Origin: Alcanivorax sp. S6407
GTDB lineage: Bacteria > Pseudomonadota > Gammaproteobacteria > Pseudomonadales > Alcanivoracaceae
NCBI RefSeq assembly: GCF_023016115.1
Contig: NZ_JALKBH010000002.1
Span: forward strand, 644,624 to 708,623
Reading direction: 5' to 3'
Length of the DNA: 64,000 nucleotides
The translations under genes were made by a program, and so were the position numbers. The notes under the pieces are model-generated. The model had not been told where the DNA came from. It did no database searches and was given only the letters and a program-made list of their open reading frames with translations. Every line of letters starts with the position of its first letter. Position 1 is the stretch's first letter. Of the stretch, positions 1 through 8,246 are shown piece by piece.

Positions 1-124
1 CGTGCGCATGGACAACGAAGTCCTGGTGGAAAAACCACTGGTAGCATTGGAAAGCATTGAGGAAGCCGGTTTTCTGACCAAAATCTGGCACCACATCCTG
101 ATGTTCTTCCAGAGCCTGTTCTAA
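1..124 (+). CDS. dacA: D-alanyl-D-alanine carboxypeptidase DacA (PBP5/6 type), C-terminal fragment
   Basis: Only the last 40 codons are in the window (reading frame from base 2, stop TAA at 122-124). The peptide ends in an amphipathic, aromatic-rich helix (FLTKIWHHILMFFQSLF), the kind of C-terminal membrane anchor that holds PBP5/PBP6 carboxypeptidases on the periplasmic face of the inner membrane. No catalytic motif is visible because the N-terminal domain lies outside the window. The identification rests on this tail and on the downstream order aminotransferase-ybeD-lipB-lipA, which matches the usual gammaproteobacterial dacA neighbourhood. Confidence 0.8.
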   Translation, partial: VRMDNEVLVEKPLVALESIEEAGFLTKIWHHILMFFQSLF

Positions 125-172
125 ACATTGCCGTGGGTGCCGGCCACGCCGGCACCCCAACCGGGAAAGCCC

Positions 173-1048
173 ATGTCAAAGGTTTACCTCAACGGCGCCT
201 TCATGGCCCCGCAGGACGCACACATATCCCCCCTGGACCGGGGCTTTCTGTTTGCCGATGGCATCTATGAAGTCATCCCGGCCTACAACGGTGTGCTGTT
301 CCGCTTTGAGGAACACCTGGTTCGCCTCGAGCGTTCCCTTTCCCAGGTGGCCATCACCAACCCGCATAGCCGCGAACAGTGGCGCCAGATCTGCGAAGAG
401 CTGATAGAACATAACGGGGGCGGCAACCTGTCGGTCTACCTGCAAGTCACCCGGGGGGCCACCGAGAAACGCGACCATGCCTTCCCGAATCCTCCGGTGC
501 CACCTACCGTATTCATGATGACCGGGCAGATTGCGGTTCCTGCTGCTGACAGCCCGGAAACCGCCGCCGGCTCGAAGGCCATTACCCTGGATGACATCCG
601 CTGGGCACGTTGCGATATCAAATCCGTCTCGCTGTTGCCCAACAGCCTGCTACGCCAGCAAGCGGTGGCCGCCGGCGCCAGCGAGGCCATCCTGCTGCGC
701 GACGGTTTCGTTACCGAAGGCTCTGCCAGCAATGTATTTATTGTGGCCAAGGGCACGGTCATCACTCCGCCCAAAAGCCATGCCATTCTTGGCGGAATCA
801 CCCGCGACCTGGTTGTGGAATTGTGTCATCGCCACCATATACCGGTGGAGGAGCAGGAAATCACCGAGAGTCAGCTACGCCAGGCCGATGAAATCTGGTT
901 TACCAGCTCCACCAAGGAAATTGTACCGGTGATCCAGCTCAACAATGCCCCGGTAGGCTCAGGGACACCGGGCCCACTGTGGAAAACCGTGGCCCGCCAC
1001 TACGTCAGTTTCAAACGCCGCCTGTGCGGCCACCAGGACCAGGAGTAA
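173..1048 (+). CDS. dat: D-amino-acid (D-alanine) aminotransferase, PLP fold type IV
   Basis: 291 aa. Class IV PLP aminotransferase expected to interconvert D-alanine and D-glutamate with their keto acids, supplying D-amino acids for peptidoglycan. The N-terminus (SPLDRGFLFADGIYEV) matches the D-alanine aminotransferase family. K150 in CDIKSVSLLPN is the probable Schiff-base lysine and E182 in TEGSASN the residue facing the PLP ring nitrogen, both at the spacing of the Bacillus enzyme. The ATG at 173 is chosen over one at 128 because family homology begins there. It sits 48 bp after dacA and 3 bp before ybeD, suggesting cotranscription. A branched-chain aminotransferase or aminodeoxychorismate lyase is the main alternative; the dacA neighbour favours Dat. 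Confidence 0.87.
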   Translation: MSKVYLNGAFMAPQDAHISPLDRGFLFADGIYEVIPAYNGVLFRFEEHLVRLERSLSQVAITNPHSREQWRQICEELIEHNGGGNLSVYLQVTRGATEKRDHAFPNPPVPPTVFMMTGQIAVPAADSPETAAGSKAITLDDIRWARCDIKSVSLLPNSLLRQQAVAAGASEAILLRDGFVTEGSASNVFIVAKGTVITPPKSHAILGGITRDLVVELCHRHHIPVEEQEITESQLRQADEIWFTSSTKEIVPVIQLNNAPVGSGTPGPLWKTVARHYVSFKRRLCGHQDQE

Positions 1049-1051
1049 CCC

Positions 1052-1321
1052 ATGGCCATCCAGGAACATCTGTGGGAATTTCCCCACGCCATGCAGCTTA
1101 AAGTCATGGGCGCCGCCGATGCGCCCCTGGAAGAAGCGCTGATCGAAATCCTTTCCAACCATCTGGAGGATTTCGAAGCCGAAGCGCACCTGACCAGCAA
1201 ACCGAGCAGCAAGGGCACCTTTGTCTCTTTCACTGCCCAGGTCGTCATGCGCCACCGCGGCCAGGTGGAAGCCATCTACAAGGCACTGAATGAGTGCCCC
1301 CATGTGAAGATGACGATTTAA
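1052..1321 (+). CDS. ybeD: YbeD/DUF493 family protein
   Basis: 89 aa, close to the 87 aa of E. coli YbeD. It is a small ACT-like alpha/beta protein of the DUF493 family with no assigned enzymatic activity; no catalytic motif is visible. The start is 3 bp after the aminotransferase stop, and the gene lies between dacA and lipB as in many gammaproteobacteria, which is the main support for the name. A link to lipoate metabolism has been suggested only from this conserved neighbourhood. A 9-bp inverted repeat begins 13 bp after the stop. Confidence 0.88.
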   Translation: MAIQEHLWEFPHAMQLKVMGAADAPLEEALIEILSNHLEDFEAEAHLTSKPSSKGTFVSFTAQVVMRHRGQVEAIYKALNECPHVKMTI

Positions 1322-1677
1322 CGCCAAAGGCTGGACGCCGGATGCCTGACGAGAAAGTCAAAATCCGGCGTACCTTCAACCGCCCCCGGACCGGCATGCG
1401 TTGATAAAAATCAAAGGCGAATCTTTCTCCTTCCCTCCAACACCACGGCCCCACCTGACATTGACGCAAAAGAAAAACCCCTGATTTTGTAGGGTTTTAG
1501 CGTCTGGCTTCTGGCGTCCGACATCTTGCATATTTTTTTCTGCATAGCCATTGATATGGCTCTTACACACGGTAACCGGACGTCACAGCCAGACACCGAA
1601 GCCCCACCAACCATGCCTTGGATTCGACCATTCGTCCCTTTAATTTGGTCTCATAACAAAAATTTTGGGGGCAACGC
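1322..1677. repeat. Gene-free stretch with inverted-repeat arms (CTGGACGCC family)
   Basis: No convincing gene in 356 bp. Just after ybeD a perfect 9-bp inverted repeat (ACGCCGGAT 1335-1343, ATCCGGCGT 1363-1371) could form a hairpin. Around 1500-1525 a further stretch (GCGTCTGGC, GGCGTCCGAC) is the inverse of the first arm, so 1328-1525 looks like a degenerate arm-centre-arm repeat. A weaker stem AAAACCC/GGGTTTT lies at 1474-1498. The same CTGGACGCCGG arm recurs between purH and purD. A promoter for the downstream small gene presumably lies near 1520-1660, but no clear -35/-10 pair could be chosen. Confidence 0.5.
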
Positions 1678-1974
1678 ATGAAAGTTCTTTCACTGCTCAG
1701 TCTGGTCGGCATCCTGCTGGTACTGGTGGGTTACAGCATTACGCCATCTGCCGAGCCAATCGCACGCATTCATACCATGCCTGCAGCCAAGGATATTGTC
1801 CCTGCAATGCCCCGCAGCCCCGACATCCTTCAGCGCGTCAACGGTGCCCCGGTGCATTTCGACGCTTTCAACACCATCAATCTTGAAGACGATGACGGCA
1901 TCGAATACGGCGTCAGTGTTCAGGAACTGAATCTTCATCTGGTCAACGAAAAAACCGGCAACCGCCTGATCTGA
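1678..1974 (+). CDS. Small hypothetical protein with N-terminal membrane segment
   Basis: 98 aa, not recognised. Residues 3-21 (VLSLLSLVGILLVLVGYSI) form one strongly hydrophobic segment, either an uncleaved anchor or a signal peptide. The rest is polar with an acidic patch (NLEDDDGIEYG). A purine-rich ribosome-binding site (GGGGGC) lies about 5 bp before the ATG, and a strong intrinsic terminator follows at 2023-2051, so it appears to be an independent one-gene unit. Coding is supported by these flanking signals and the plausible protein; function is unknown. Confidence 0.6.
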   Translation: MKVLSLLSLVGILLVLVGYSITPSAEPIARIHTMPAAKDIVPAMPRSPDILQRVNGAPVHFDAFNTINLEDDDGIEYGVSVQELNLHLVNEKTGNRLI

Positions 1975-2022
1975 CCAGAACCAATCTGTTTGACTGTTGT
2001 TACCCCGAAAGGGGTCTGCCTT

Positions 2023-2051
2023 AAGCCCGGTTCCCCCACCGGGCTTTTTTT
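2023..2051 (+). terminator. Intrinsic terminator after the 98-aa gene
   Basis: Perfect stem AAGCCCGG / CCGGGCTT around an 8-nt loop, followed directly by a run of T. A second small hairpin (CCCC-GAAA-GGGG, 2003-2014) precedes it. Confidence 0.85.
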
Positions 2052-2093
2052 ATGTCGCTCCGCGACCGCAACACGCTTCACGCAACAAGCAAC

Positions 2094-2415
2094 ACGCCTG
2101 ACGCCTGACGCCTGACGCCAAGGATGGAACCGCTGTAGGAGCTTGCCTGCAAGCGATCCGAGCCTAAGCGAGGTAAGGATTCCAGAAGCGAGTTTCGAGT
2201 ACCGAGTTTCGAAAATCTAAAACCGGTGGTCAGGCGCGGGGTTTTAATCTTGGCCTTTCGAAACTCACTTCTCGTAACTCGAAACTTATTACCTCGCCGA
2301 GGCGAGGATCGCTTGCAGGCAAGCTCCTACAGGTTCTGACAAAGACCTGTGCCAGCAGCATCTCAGTGCCTCGCTGTCGCTCGGTTCGCCCCCTGGAAGG
2401 GAGCTCCTACAGAGG
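2094..2415. repeat. Repeat family A, copy 1 (TGTAGGAGCTTGCCTGCAAGCGATC arms)
   Basis: Most of the 509 bp between the terminator and lipB. Tandem CCTGACG units (about 2097-2118) lead into a palindrome of about 200 bp: a left arm at 2134-2177 (TGTAGGAGCTTGCCTGCAAG, then GATCCGAGCC...AGCGAGGTAA) is mirrored by a right arm ending at 2332. The centre holds degenerate GAGTTTCGA units. A lone right-arm fragment follows at about 2370-2412. Another copy at 63271-63490 matches closely over more than 200 bp, including the lead-in before the left arm. I see no gene; a 71-codon reading frame here has no other support. Confidence 0.8.
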
Positions 2416-2560
2416 CATCAGATCCTGCGGGCCGCCGAACTCGACGAGTTGGAAGGCTTAGCCGTTCTTCGGAGAAGCAGGATTGTCCGCGTGTTGCATC
2501 ATGCGTGATGCGTGCAGCCTCTCCTGCTCATAGCTCGCAGCTTGCGATATACTCCCCGAC

Positions 2561-3232
2561 ATGAACGACGCCCTGATCCGCTATTTCCCCCGTGTGGACT
2601 ATGCCCCCTGCTGGCAGGCCATGCGTGATCTCACTGATACTCGCACACCCGACACGCAAGACGAGCTGTGGGTACTGGAACATCCTCCCGTATTCACCCT
2701 TGGCCAGGCCGGCAAGCCCGAGCATGTGCTCAATGCCGGTGACATTCCGGTGGTCAAGACCGATCGTGGCGGGCAAGTGACCTATCACGGCCCGGGGCAA
2801 ACCGTGGTCTATCTGATGCTGGATATCAAACGGTTGGGGCTGGGCAGCCGCGGCATGGTCACCGCCATTGAGGAAAGTATCATCGAGTTTCTGGCCGATC
2901 TGGGCATTCAGGCCGCCAGCCGTGACGATGCCCCCGGGGTCTATGTACAGGGCGCCAAGATTGCCTCGCTGGGACTGCGCATACGCCGCGGCGCGACCTA
3001 CCATGGCCTGGCCATCAACCGGGATATGGATCTGGCGCCCTGGCAGCGCATCAATCCCTGCGGCCATGTGGGCCAGCCCATGACCACCCTGGAAGCCCAG
3101 GGGGTTCATCTGACCCGGGAAGCCATGGAGCAACAGCTGGTGACCGTTTTAGCCAAACGTCTGGGGCTCTCACCACGGACAGCCCCGGCCCCGGACTGGT
3201 ACAATAGCGATAATTCAATTCCTATCGACTGA
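2561..3232 (+). CDS. lipB: Octanoyl-[ACP]:protein N-octanoyltransferase LipB
   Basis: 223 aa. Transfers octanoate from acyl carrier protein to the lipoyl domains of 2-oxoacid dehydrogenases and glycine cleavage H protein, the first step of endogenous lipoate synthesis, in the cytoplasm. The substrate-binding signature [12 protein letters not shown] is at residues 69-80. K133 (GAKIASLG) and C167 (INPCGH) correspond to the catalytic Lys/Cys pair of the E. coli enzyme, and the length is typical. lipA follows after 33 bp, so the two probably form an operon. A repeat-filled gap separates it from upstream genes. Confidence 0.96.
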   Translation: MNDALIRYFPRVDYAPCWQAMRDLTDTRTPDTQDELWVLEHPPVFTLGQAGKPEHVLNAGDIPVVKTDRGGQVTYHGPGQTVVYLMLDIKRLGLGSRGMVTAIEESIIEFLADLGIQAASRDDAPGVYVQGAKIASLGLRIRRGATYHGLAINRDMDLAPWQRINPCGHVGQPMTTLEAQGVHLTREAMEQQLVTVLAKRLGLSPRTAPAPDWYNSDNSIPID

Positions 3233-3265
3233 TTCCCTGTCGGTACTGGCACACACAGGCACCCC

Positions 3266-4246
3266 ATGAGCGAGCAGACACAGGCCAAGCGCAAGGTTCA
3301 GATCGGCGACAAACTGCGCGGCGCAGACAAGGTTCGTACCATTCCCCTGGTCAACGAAGAAAACGGCTACCAGCGCAAGCCCGACTGGATCCGGGTGCGG
3401 GTACCTGCCAATGGGGAAATCCAGCGTATCAAGACCCTGTTGCGCAAACAGAAGCTGCATACCGTCTGTGAAGAAGCCGCCTGCCCGAATCTGCCGGAAT
3501 GCTTTGGTGGTGGCACCGCCACCTTCATGATCATGGGCGATATCTGTACCCGCCGTTGCGCCTTCTGCGACGTGGGCTTCGGCCGCCCCAATGCACTGGA
3601 TCCGGAGGAACCGCTGCATCTGGCTGAATCGGTGGAGAACCTGAACCTCAGCTATGTGGTGATCACTTCGGTGGACCGGGATGATCTGGCCGATGGCGGC
3701 GCCGAGCATTTTGCCGAGTGTATTCGCCAGGTCCGTAGCCGCACCCCGGACACGACTATCGAAATCCTCACCCCGGATTTCCGCCCCTGTCTGGATACCG
3801 CCCTGGATATCCTCGAGCAGACCGCCCCGGACGTGTTCAATCACAATATTGAAACCGTTCCGGAGCTGTATAAACACATCCGTCCCGGTGCCCGTTACCA
3901 ACACTCCCTGGACCTGCTCAAGCAATACAAGGCACGCAGTCCGGATGTGAGCACCAAAAGTGGCATCATGGTCGGTCTGGGAGAAACCTTTGATCAGGTA
4001 ATCGGTACCATCCGTGATCTGCGTGCCCACGACGTGGACATGATCACCATCGGCCAGTATCTGCAGCCCAGCAAGCACCACGCTCCGGTTGAACGCTTTG
4101 TGCATCCGGACGAATTTCGCGAATATGCACGCATCGCCGAGGAACTGGGATTCATCTCCGTGGCATCTGGCCCCATGGTACGCAGCTCCTACCACGCCGA
4201 CCTGCAACACAAGGGTGTCGACGTGGGCATTCACAAACCTGACTGA
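3266..4246 (+). CDS. lipA: Lipoyl synthase LipA (radical SAM)
   Basis: 326 aa. Radical-SAM enzyme inserting two sulfurs into protein-bound octanoyl groups to complete lipoate. The auxiliary cluster motif is visible as C68, C73 and C79 ([12 protein letters not shown]), and the radical-SAM cluster as C94, C98 and C101 (CTRRCAFC). The C-terminal RSSYHAD motif supplying the auxiliary-cluster serine is present. Length matches the family (about 320 aa). It follows lipB by 33 bp and is the last gene of the lipoate unit. No clear terminator follows before dacB. Confidence 0.97.
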   Translation: MSEQTQAKRKVQIGDKLRGADKVRTIPLVNEENGYQRKPDWIRVRVPANGEIQRIKTLLRKQKLHTVCEEAACPNLPECFGGGTATFMIMGDICTRRCAFCDVGFGRPNALDPEEPLHLAESVENLNLSYVVITSVDRDDLADGGAEHFAECIRQVRSRTPDTTIEILTPDFRPCLDTALDILEQTAPDVFNHNIETVPELYKHIRPGARYQHSLDLLKQYKARSPDVSTKSGIMVGLGETFDQVIGTIRDLRAHDVDMITIGQYLQPSKHHAPVERFVHPDEFREYARIAEELGFISVASGPMVRSSYHADLQHKGVDVGIHKPD

Positions 4247-4452
4247 TCCGATAAAACGTCAATTTCCTCCGCCGAAATTTACATTTATGCATCGACTGGC
4301 ACACTGACCTGCCGCCGGGTTTGCGGTAGGCTGTTCCGGTCGATGTCGTTCACCGTGCAATTGCCACTTGCCATCTCTATTTGCCGAACGGCACGAACAA
4401 CAACAACCGTTTCAACACGTTCCGGGAACGTGCTTTTTTCAGGGGTACGACT

Positions 4453-5961
4453 ATGCTGCCGCTCGCCTTCCGAGTGACGACATTCCACAAGACGTTTGCG
4501 CTGCCGATACTGCTGCTGACTTCCTTGCTGTGCAGCGCCAGTGCCGTGGCGGAAACATCCACTCCGATTATCAAGACCGTGCTTGGCAAGGCACACAAAT
4601 TGCGTCTGGATGAACAGAATCTCGCGCTGGCCGCTGTCCCCCTGAACGGGCCTGGCGAAGCCCATTTCATGAATGCTGACCAGCCCTTCAACCCCGGCTC
4701 CATCATGAAGGTCGTCACCACCTACGCCGCACTTGAGTTGCTGGGGCCTACCTATCAGTGGCATACCCGCCTCTACACCGATGGCACCATCGAGGGCGAT
4801 ACCCTCAATGGCAATCTTTATTACCAAGGCAGCGGCGACCCCAAACTGACCGAAGAACGACTGTGGCTGTTGCTTCGTGAGCTGCGTTCCATGGGCATTT
4901 CCCATATCCAGGGCGACCTGGTGCTGGATGGCAGCGTCTTCAATCTTCCCAACGGCATCGCCGATTTTGACGATGATGGCGGCAACCCCAATGCCCCCTT
5001 TCTGGTAGAGCCCAACGGGCTGCTGACCAACCTCAACGTGCTGCGGATCCGCTCCAGGGCGGATGAAAGGGGCATCCATAGCTGGATGGAACCGCACCTG
5101 GCCGGGGTGGAGCTGGACAACCAGATCGTGCGACGCAAATACGGCTCTTGCCCGCGCCGCTATCAGTTCGACTATACCCCGTCGGTGACGGAGAGCGGCC
5201 TGACCAAAATCACCCTGACCGGCGTGTTGCCGGAGGGCTGCAGCACGTCCAGTTACCTGTCCATTCTTGACCAGGCGGATTACACCGGCGCCTTGCTGGT
5301 AGGGCTGTGGGAACAACTGGGTGGCACCCTGACCGGACAGATCCGCGAAGGCCTGCGCCCCCGCGACAGCAGCACCGAATTGCTTGCTACCACCTCTTCC
5401 CACGATCTGGTCACCATGGTTCGCGACATCAACAAATGGAGCAACAACGTGATGGTGCGCCAGCTGTATCTGACCTTGGGCGCAAAAAATCGCACCCCTG
5501 ACGATGCCGATGATCTCGCTGCCGCCGATCGCACCATTCGGGAATGGATGGCCGCCAAGGGCATCGACAGCGAGGAAGTGGTGTTTGAAAACGGCTCCGG
5601 CCTGTCACGCAAGGAGCGGATCTCCGCCCGACAGATGGGACAATTGCTGGAGCAGGCTTGGAACAGCCGCTTCTCCGCAGAGCTGATTGCCTCCTTGCCG
5701 CTGGTGGCCATGGACGGCACCATGCGCCGTCGTCTCGGTCATGCTGACATGGCCGGCATGGGCCATATCAAGACCGGTTCGCTGAAAGATGTCCGTTCCA
5801 TTGCCGGCTATACCCGCGATGAGAACAACACCACCTGGGTAGTCGTCGCCATGGTCAACGACATGCGCGCCTGGAAAACCGAACCCGTGCTGGACGAGCT
5901 GATCGAGCAAGTGCACCTGGCTGCGCGACTCCAGCCCATCCATACCGCATCCAATCAGTAG
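4453..5961 (+). CDS. dacB: D-alanyl-D-alanine carboxypeptidase/endopeptidase DacB (PBP4, peptidase S13)
   Basis: 502 aa from the ATG at 4453, preceded by AGGGG. An upstream in-frame ATG at 4381 is less likely because the signal peptide (hydrophobic core about residues 16-32, AVAE cleavage region) begins properly at 4453. It is a periplasmic low-molecular-weight penicillin-binding protein that trims or cuts peptidoglycan cross-links. The three active-site motifs are present: S83-I-M-K86, S330-N-N332 and K440-T-G442. The large insertion between the first two motifs gives the length typical of class C PBP4. It appears monocistronic. Confidence 0.93.
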   Translation: MLPLAFRVTTFHKTFALPILLLTSLLCSASAVAETSTPIIKTVLGKAHKLRLDEQNLALAAVPLNGPGEAHFMNADQPFNPGSIMKVVTTYAALELLGPTYQWHTRLYTDGTIEGDTLNGNLYYQGSGDPKLTEERLWLLLRELRSMGISHIQGDLVLDGSVFNLPNGIADFDDDGGNPNAPFLVEPNGLLTNLNVLRIRSRADERGIHSWMEPHLAGVELDNQIVRRKYGSCPRRYQFDYTPSVTESGLTKITLTGVLPEGCSTSSYLSILDQADYTGALLVGLWEQLGGTLTGQIREGLRPRDSSTELLATTSSHDLVTMVRDINKWSNNVMVRQLYLTLGAKNRTPDDADDLAAADRTIREWMAAKGIDSEEVVFENGSGLSRKERISARQMGQLLEQAWNSRFSAELIASLPLVAMDGTMRRRLGHADMAGMGHIKTGSLKDVRSIAGYTRDENNTTWVVVAMVNDMRAWKTEPVLDELIEQVHLAARLQPIHTASNQ

Positions 5962-5999
5962 CCATTCACTCCTCGTTCATTGGCGTCATGATTGACTGA

Positions 6000-6065
6000 C
6001 CGGTTTGTGCCACACTGCTGCAGGCATTCACTGCAGCAGTGACACTCCCTCCCACCACAAACCGG
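6000..6065. promoter_or_regulatory. Nested inverted repeat just upstream of the glutathione transferase gene
   Basis: Two nested perfect inverted repeats share one axis: outer arms CCGGTTTGTG (6000-6009) and CACAAACCGG (6056-6065), inner arms CACTGCTGCAG (6013-6023) and CTGCAGCAGTG (6031-6041). The structure ends 10 bp before the next start codon and has no T-run. It may be an operator or a 5'-UTR hairpin; which is not decidable from sequence. Confidence 0.55.
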
Positions 6066-6075
6066 ATTGCAAATC

Positions 6076-6744
6076 ATGATCACTGTTCACCATCTGGAAA
6101 ACTCCCGCTCCCTGCGCATCGTCTGGATGCTTGAAGAACTGGGAGTGGAATACCAGATCAAGCACTACAAGCGGGACAGCAAGACCATGCTGGCACCCGC
6201 CGAGCTGCGCCAGGTGCACCCGCTGGGCAAGTCACCGGTGATCACCGACGGGGATACCGTTATCGCCGAATCCGGTGCCATCATCGAATATCTGGCCAAC
6301 CGTTATGGCGCCCCTGACTGGGTCATCCCTGCCAGTGATCCGCGCTGGCAGCAGGAACGCTACTGGCTGCACTATGCCGAGGGTTCGCTGACACCATTGC
6401 TGGTCATGAAGCTGATCTTCAGCCATATCCCCCGCTCACCCATGCCGTTCTTTGTGAAGCCGGTGGCCAAGGGGATCAGCGGCAAGGTGATCGGTGGCTT
6501 CCTGGATCCACAGCTGCAAACCCATCTCGAGATAATCGAAAAACACCTGGCCAACCACACCTGGTTCGCTGGCGAGACCCTCGGCTGTGCCGACATCATG
6601 ATGTGCTTCCCGCTGCAGGCTGCCATGGCCCGGACCAGCAACGCCGGCTTGCCAGCCATCAAGCGTTTTCTCGAACAGGTGGAAGCACGGCCGGCCTGGC
6701 AACGCGCAGTGGCATCCGCCGGCCCGCTCAATCCACTTACCTGA
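6076..6744 (+). CDS. Glutathione S-transferase family protein
   Basis: 222 aa from the ATG at 6076; a TTG three codons upstream is possible but family homology begins MITVHHLENSRS. N-terminal thioredoxin-like domain (residues 1-80) with the serine-containing start NSRSLRIVW and the glutathione-binding motif AESGAIIEYLANRYG. The all-helical C-terminal domain follows, including the ADIMM-type N-capping segment. Expected cytosolic, conjugating or reducing with glutathione; substrate unknown. A methyltransferase gene starts 5 bp after the stop, so they are probably cotranscribed. An unusual nested inverted repeat lies directly upstream. Confidence 0.9.
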   Translation: MITVHHLENSRSLRIVWMLEELGVEYQIKHYKRDSKTMLAPAELRQVHPLGKSPVITDGDTVIAESGAIIEYLANRYGAPDWVIPASDPRWQQERYWLHYAEGSLTPLLVMKLIFSHIPRSPMPFFVKPVAKGISGKVIGGFLDPQLQTHLEIIEKHLANHTWFAGETLGCADIMMCFPLQAAMARTSNAGLPAIKRFLEQVEARPAWQRAVASAGPLNPLT

Positions 6745-6749
6745 ATCCC

Positions 6750-7469
6750 ATGAGCCGTGCTCCAGAGCATCCAGCCGATTTCGAACGCAAAGTTCTGGAG
6801 TGCTGGCACGACAGCGCCACCCACTGGCAACAACTGATCGACCAGGACAGTGTGGCCAGTCGCATCATCACCAGCCCGGCTATCGAGCAGGCAGTATTGT
6901 CGTACCAGCCGTCCCGGGTACTGGATGTGGGCTGCGGCGAGGGGTGGCTGGCTCGCAAACTGGCCAAACGGGGCTTTCAGGTCACCGGCGTGGATGCCGT
7001 GGAGAGTCTGGTAAACGCCGCCCGGGCGCAGGACCCGCACAGCCACTATCTCTGTCTGGAGTATGACGCTCTGCCCGGCCCGCTGGCGGATTGCCAGTTT
7101 GATCTGGCGGTATGCAACTTCTCCCTGTTTGGCGACCAGTCCGTGCAACGGCTGGTCACCACCCTGCTGGACCTGCTTCCAGCCCACGGCCACCTGCTGA
7201 TCCAGACCCTCCATCCGCTGAGCGCCTGCCAGGGCGATTACCGGGAAGGATGGCGGAACAGCCAATGGCAGGGGCTCAACGAACATGGCCAGCAACTGGG
7301 TGAAGCGCCCCCCTGGTTCTTCCGCTCCCTGGCCGGCTGGCTGACGCTACTACAGCAATCCGGCCGGCTGGTGCACATGCAGGAGCCCCTGGACCCTGAG
7401 ACCCGATTGCCACTGTCCGCCCTGTTCCATGTGCAACCCGTTCGGCAACAGGACCGCAACAAGCCATAA
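6750..7469 (+). CDS. Class I SAM-dependent methyltransferase
   Basis: 239 aa from the ATG at 6750. Rossmann-type methyltransferase: motif I is RVLDVGCGEGW at about residues 55-65, followed by the acidic residue at the end of strand 2 (GVDAVESL) and the motif IV region (FDLAVCNFSLFG). The C-terminal part resembles small-molecule methyltransferases of the Methyltransf_11/25 type; the substrate cannot be deduced. It begins 5 bp downstream of the glutathione transferase gene, suggesting translational linkage. No terminator-like structure is evident after the stop. Confidence 0.85.
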   Translation: MSRAPEHPADFERKVLECWHDSATHWQQLIDQDSVASRIITSPAIEQAVLSYQPSRVLDVGCGEGWLARKLAKRGFQVTGVDAVESLVNAARAQDPHSHYLCLEYDALPGPLADCQFDLAVCNFSLFGDQSVQRLVTTLLDLLPAHGHLLIQTLHPLSACQGDYREGWRNSQWQGLNEHGQQLGEAPPWFFRSLAGWLTLLQQSGRLVHMQEPLDPETRLPLSALFHVQPVRQQDRNKP

Positions 7470-7512
7470 CAAAGTGGCCACAGTACCGCTGGCACTGTCC
7501 TTTTAGTCTTGG

Positions 7513-7731
7513 ATGCAACTTTATCTGAGTGCTGGTGAGATGATCCTGTTGTACTTTTTACTGGTATTTGCCGGGGTCATGGCGTGCAGTCATTACCTTT
7601 TGTTGCTTCGCCGCCCCCACAGTGGTGGCCGTCATCACATCGAACGCCCACTGCAAGCATTGGTGGAGCACTGTCATCAATCTCATACCCGGGAGTCAAT
7701 CCGCACTTCCACGATTGCTAAAAAGGGTTAA
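7513..7731 (+). CDS. Possible small membrane protein
   Basis: 72 codons, or 63 from an in-frame ATG at 7540, which has the better ribosome-binding site (GGTGAG, close). One hydrophobic segment (MILLYFLLVFAGVMA) is followed by a basic and histidine-rich tail with no recognised domain. It lies between a methyltransferase gene and a lipoprotein gene. Evidence for coding is only the intact frame and the plausible membrane segment. Codon use is less GC-biased than in neighbouring genes, so it may be spurious. Confidence 0.35.
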   Translation: MQLYLSAGEMILLYFLLVFAGVMACSHYLLLLRRPHSGGRHHIERPLQALVEHCHQSHTRESIRTSTIAKKG

Positions 7732-7802
7732 AAACCGGCCTGTTGACTCGCGCTTGAGCCCCCACGGCTTACAATGTCCGCAACTTTCAAGGGAGTGAAA
7801 CG

Positions 7803-8246
7803 ATGAAGAAGATAACCATTGCCGGTTTGACCTCTATGACGCTGCTGGCCGGCTGCCAGACGCCCCCCCCAGAGCCGGAACCCGTGGTCATCAACCCCAC
7901 CGCCCAGAAGGTGGTTTACAGTGGCATGCTCCCCTGCGCCGACTGCTCGGGTATTCGCACCACCCTGACCCTGTACCGCGACCAGTTCGATGCCCCTACC
8001 CGTTTTCAGCTTCGCGAGGAATACCTGCAAGGCTCCAAGGTAGGCCTGACTGCGGTAGAGCGTGGTGACTGGAGCCAGGAAAGCCGGATCCAGGATGATC
8101 GCCAGATGGAGCTTTACATCATCAACCCGGAAACGCCGGATGCCGTTCGCCAATACCTCCGCGACGCCGTCAATGCCGTTGAACAACTGGACGAAAACGG
8201 CGCGGTGATTGAAAGCAGCATGAACTATCGTCTGCTGCGCAAATAA
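7803..8246 (+). CDS. NlpE-like outer-membrane lipoprotein
   Basis: 147 aa. Signal peptide with lipobox LLAGC; C18 would be lipidated. After a proline-rich linker comes the NlpE N-domain signature YSGMLPCADCSGI, with the CxxC pair at C45 and C48. E. coli NlpE senses lipoprotein trafficking and copper or surface stress upstream of Cpx. This protein has only the N-terminal domain, as is common outside enterobacteria, so a role in metal or envelope stress is inference. RBS AAGGGAG lies 7 bp before the ATG. It is probably monocistronic. Confidence 0.82.
   Translation: MKKITIAGLTSMTLLAGCQTPPPEPEPVVINPTAQKVVYSGMLPCADCSGIRTTLTLYRDQFDAPTRFQLREEYLQGSKVGLTAVERGDWSQESRIQDDRQMELYIINPETPDAVRQYLRDAVNAVEQLDENGAVIESSMNYRLLRK

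Noticed and set aside
2349-2564. 71-codon open frame upstream of lipB
   Set aside because: Lies in repeat-derived intergenic DNA, has no RBS or domain, and overlaps the lipB start.
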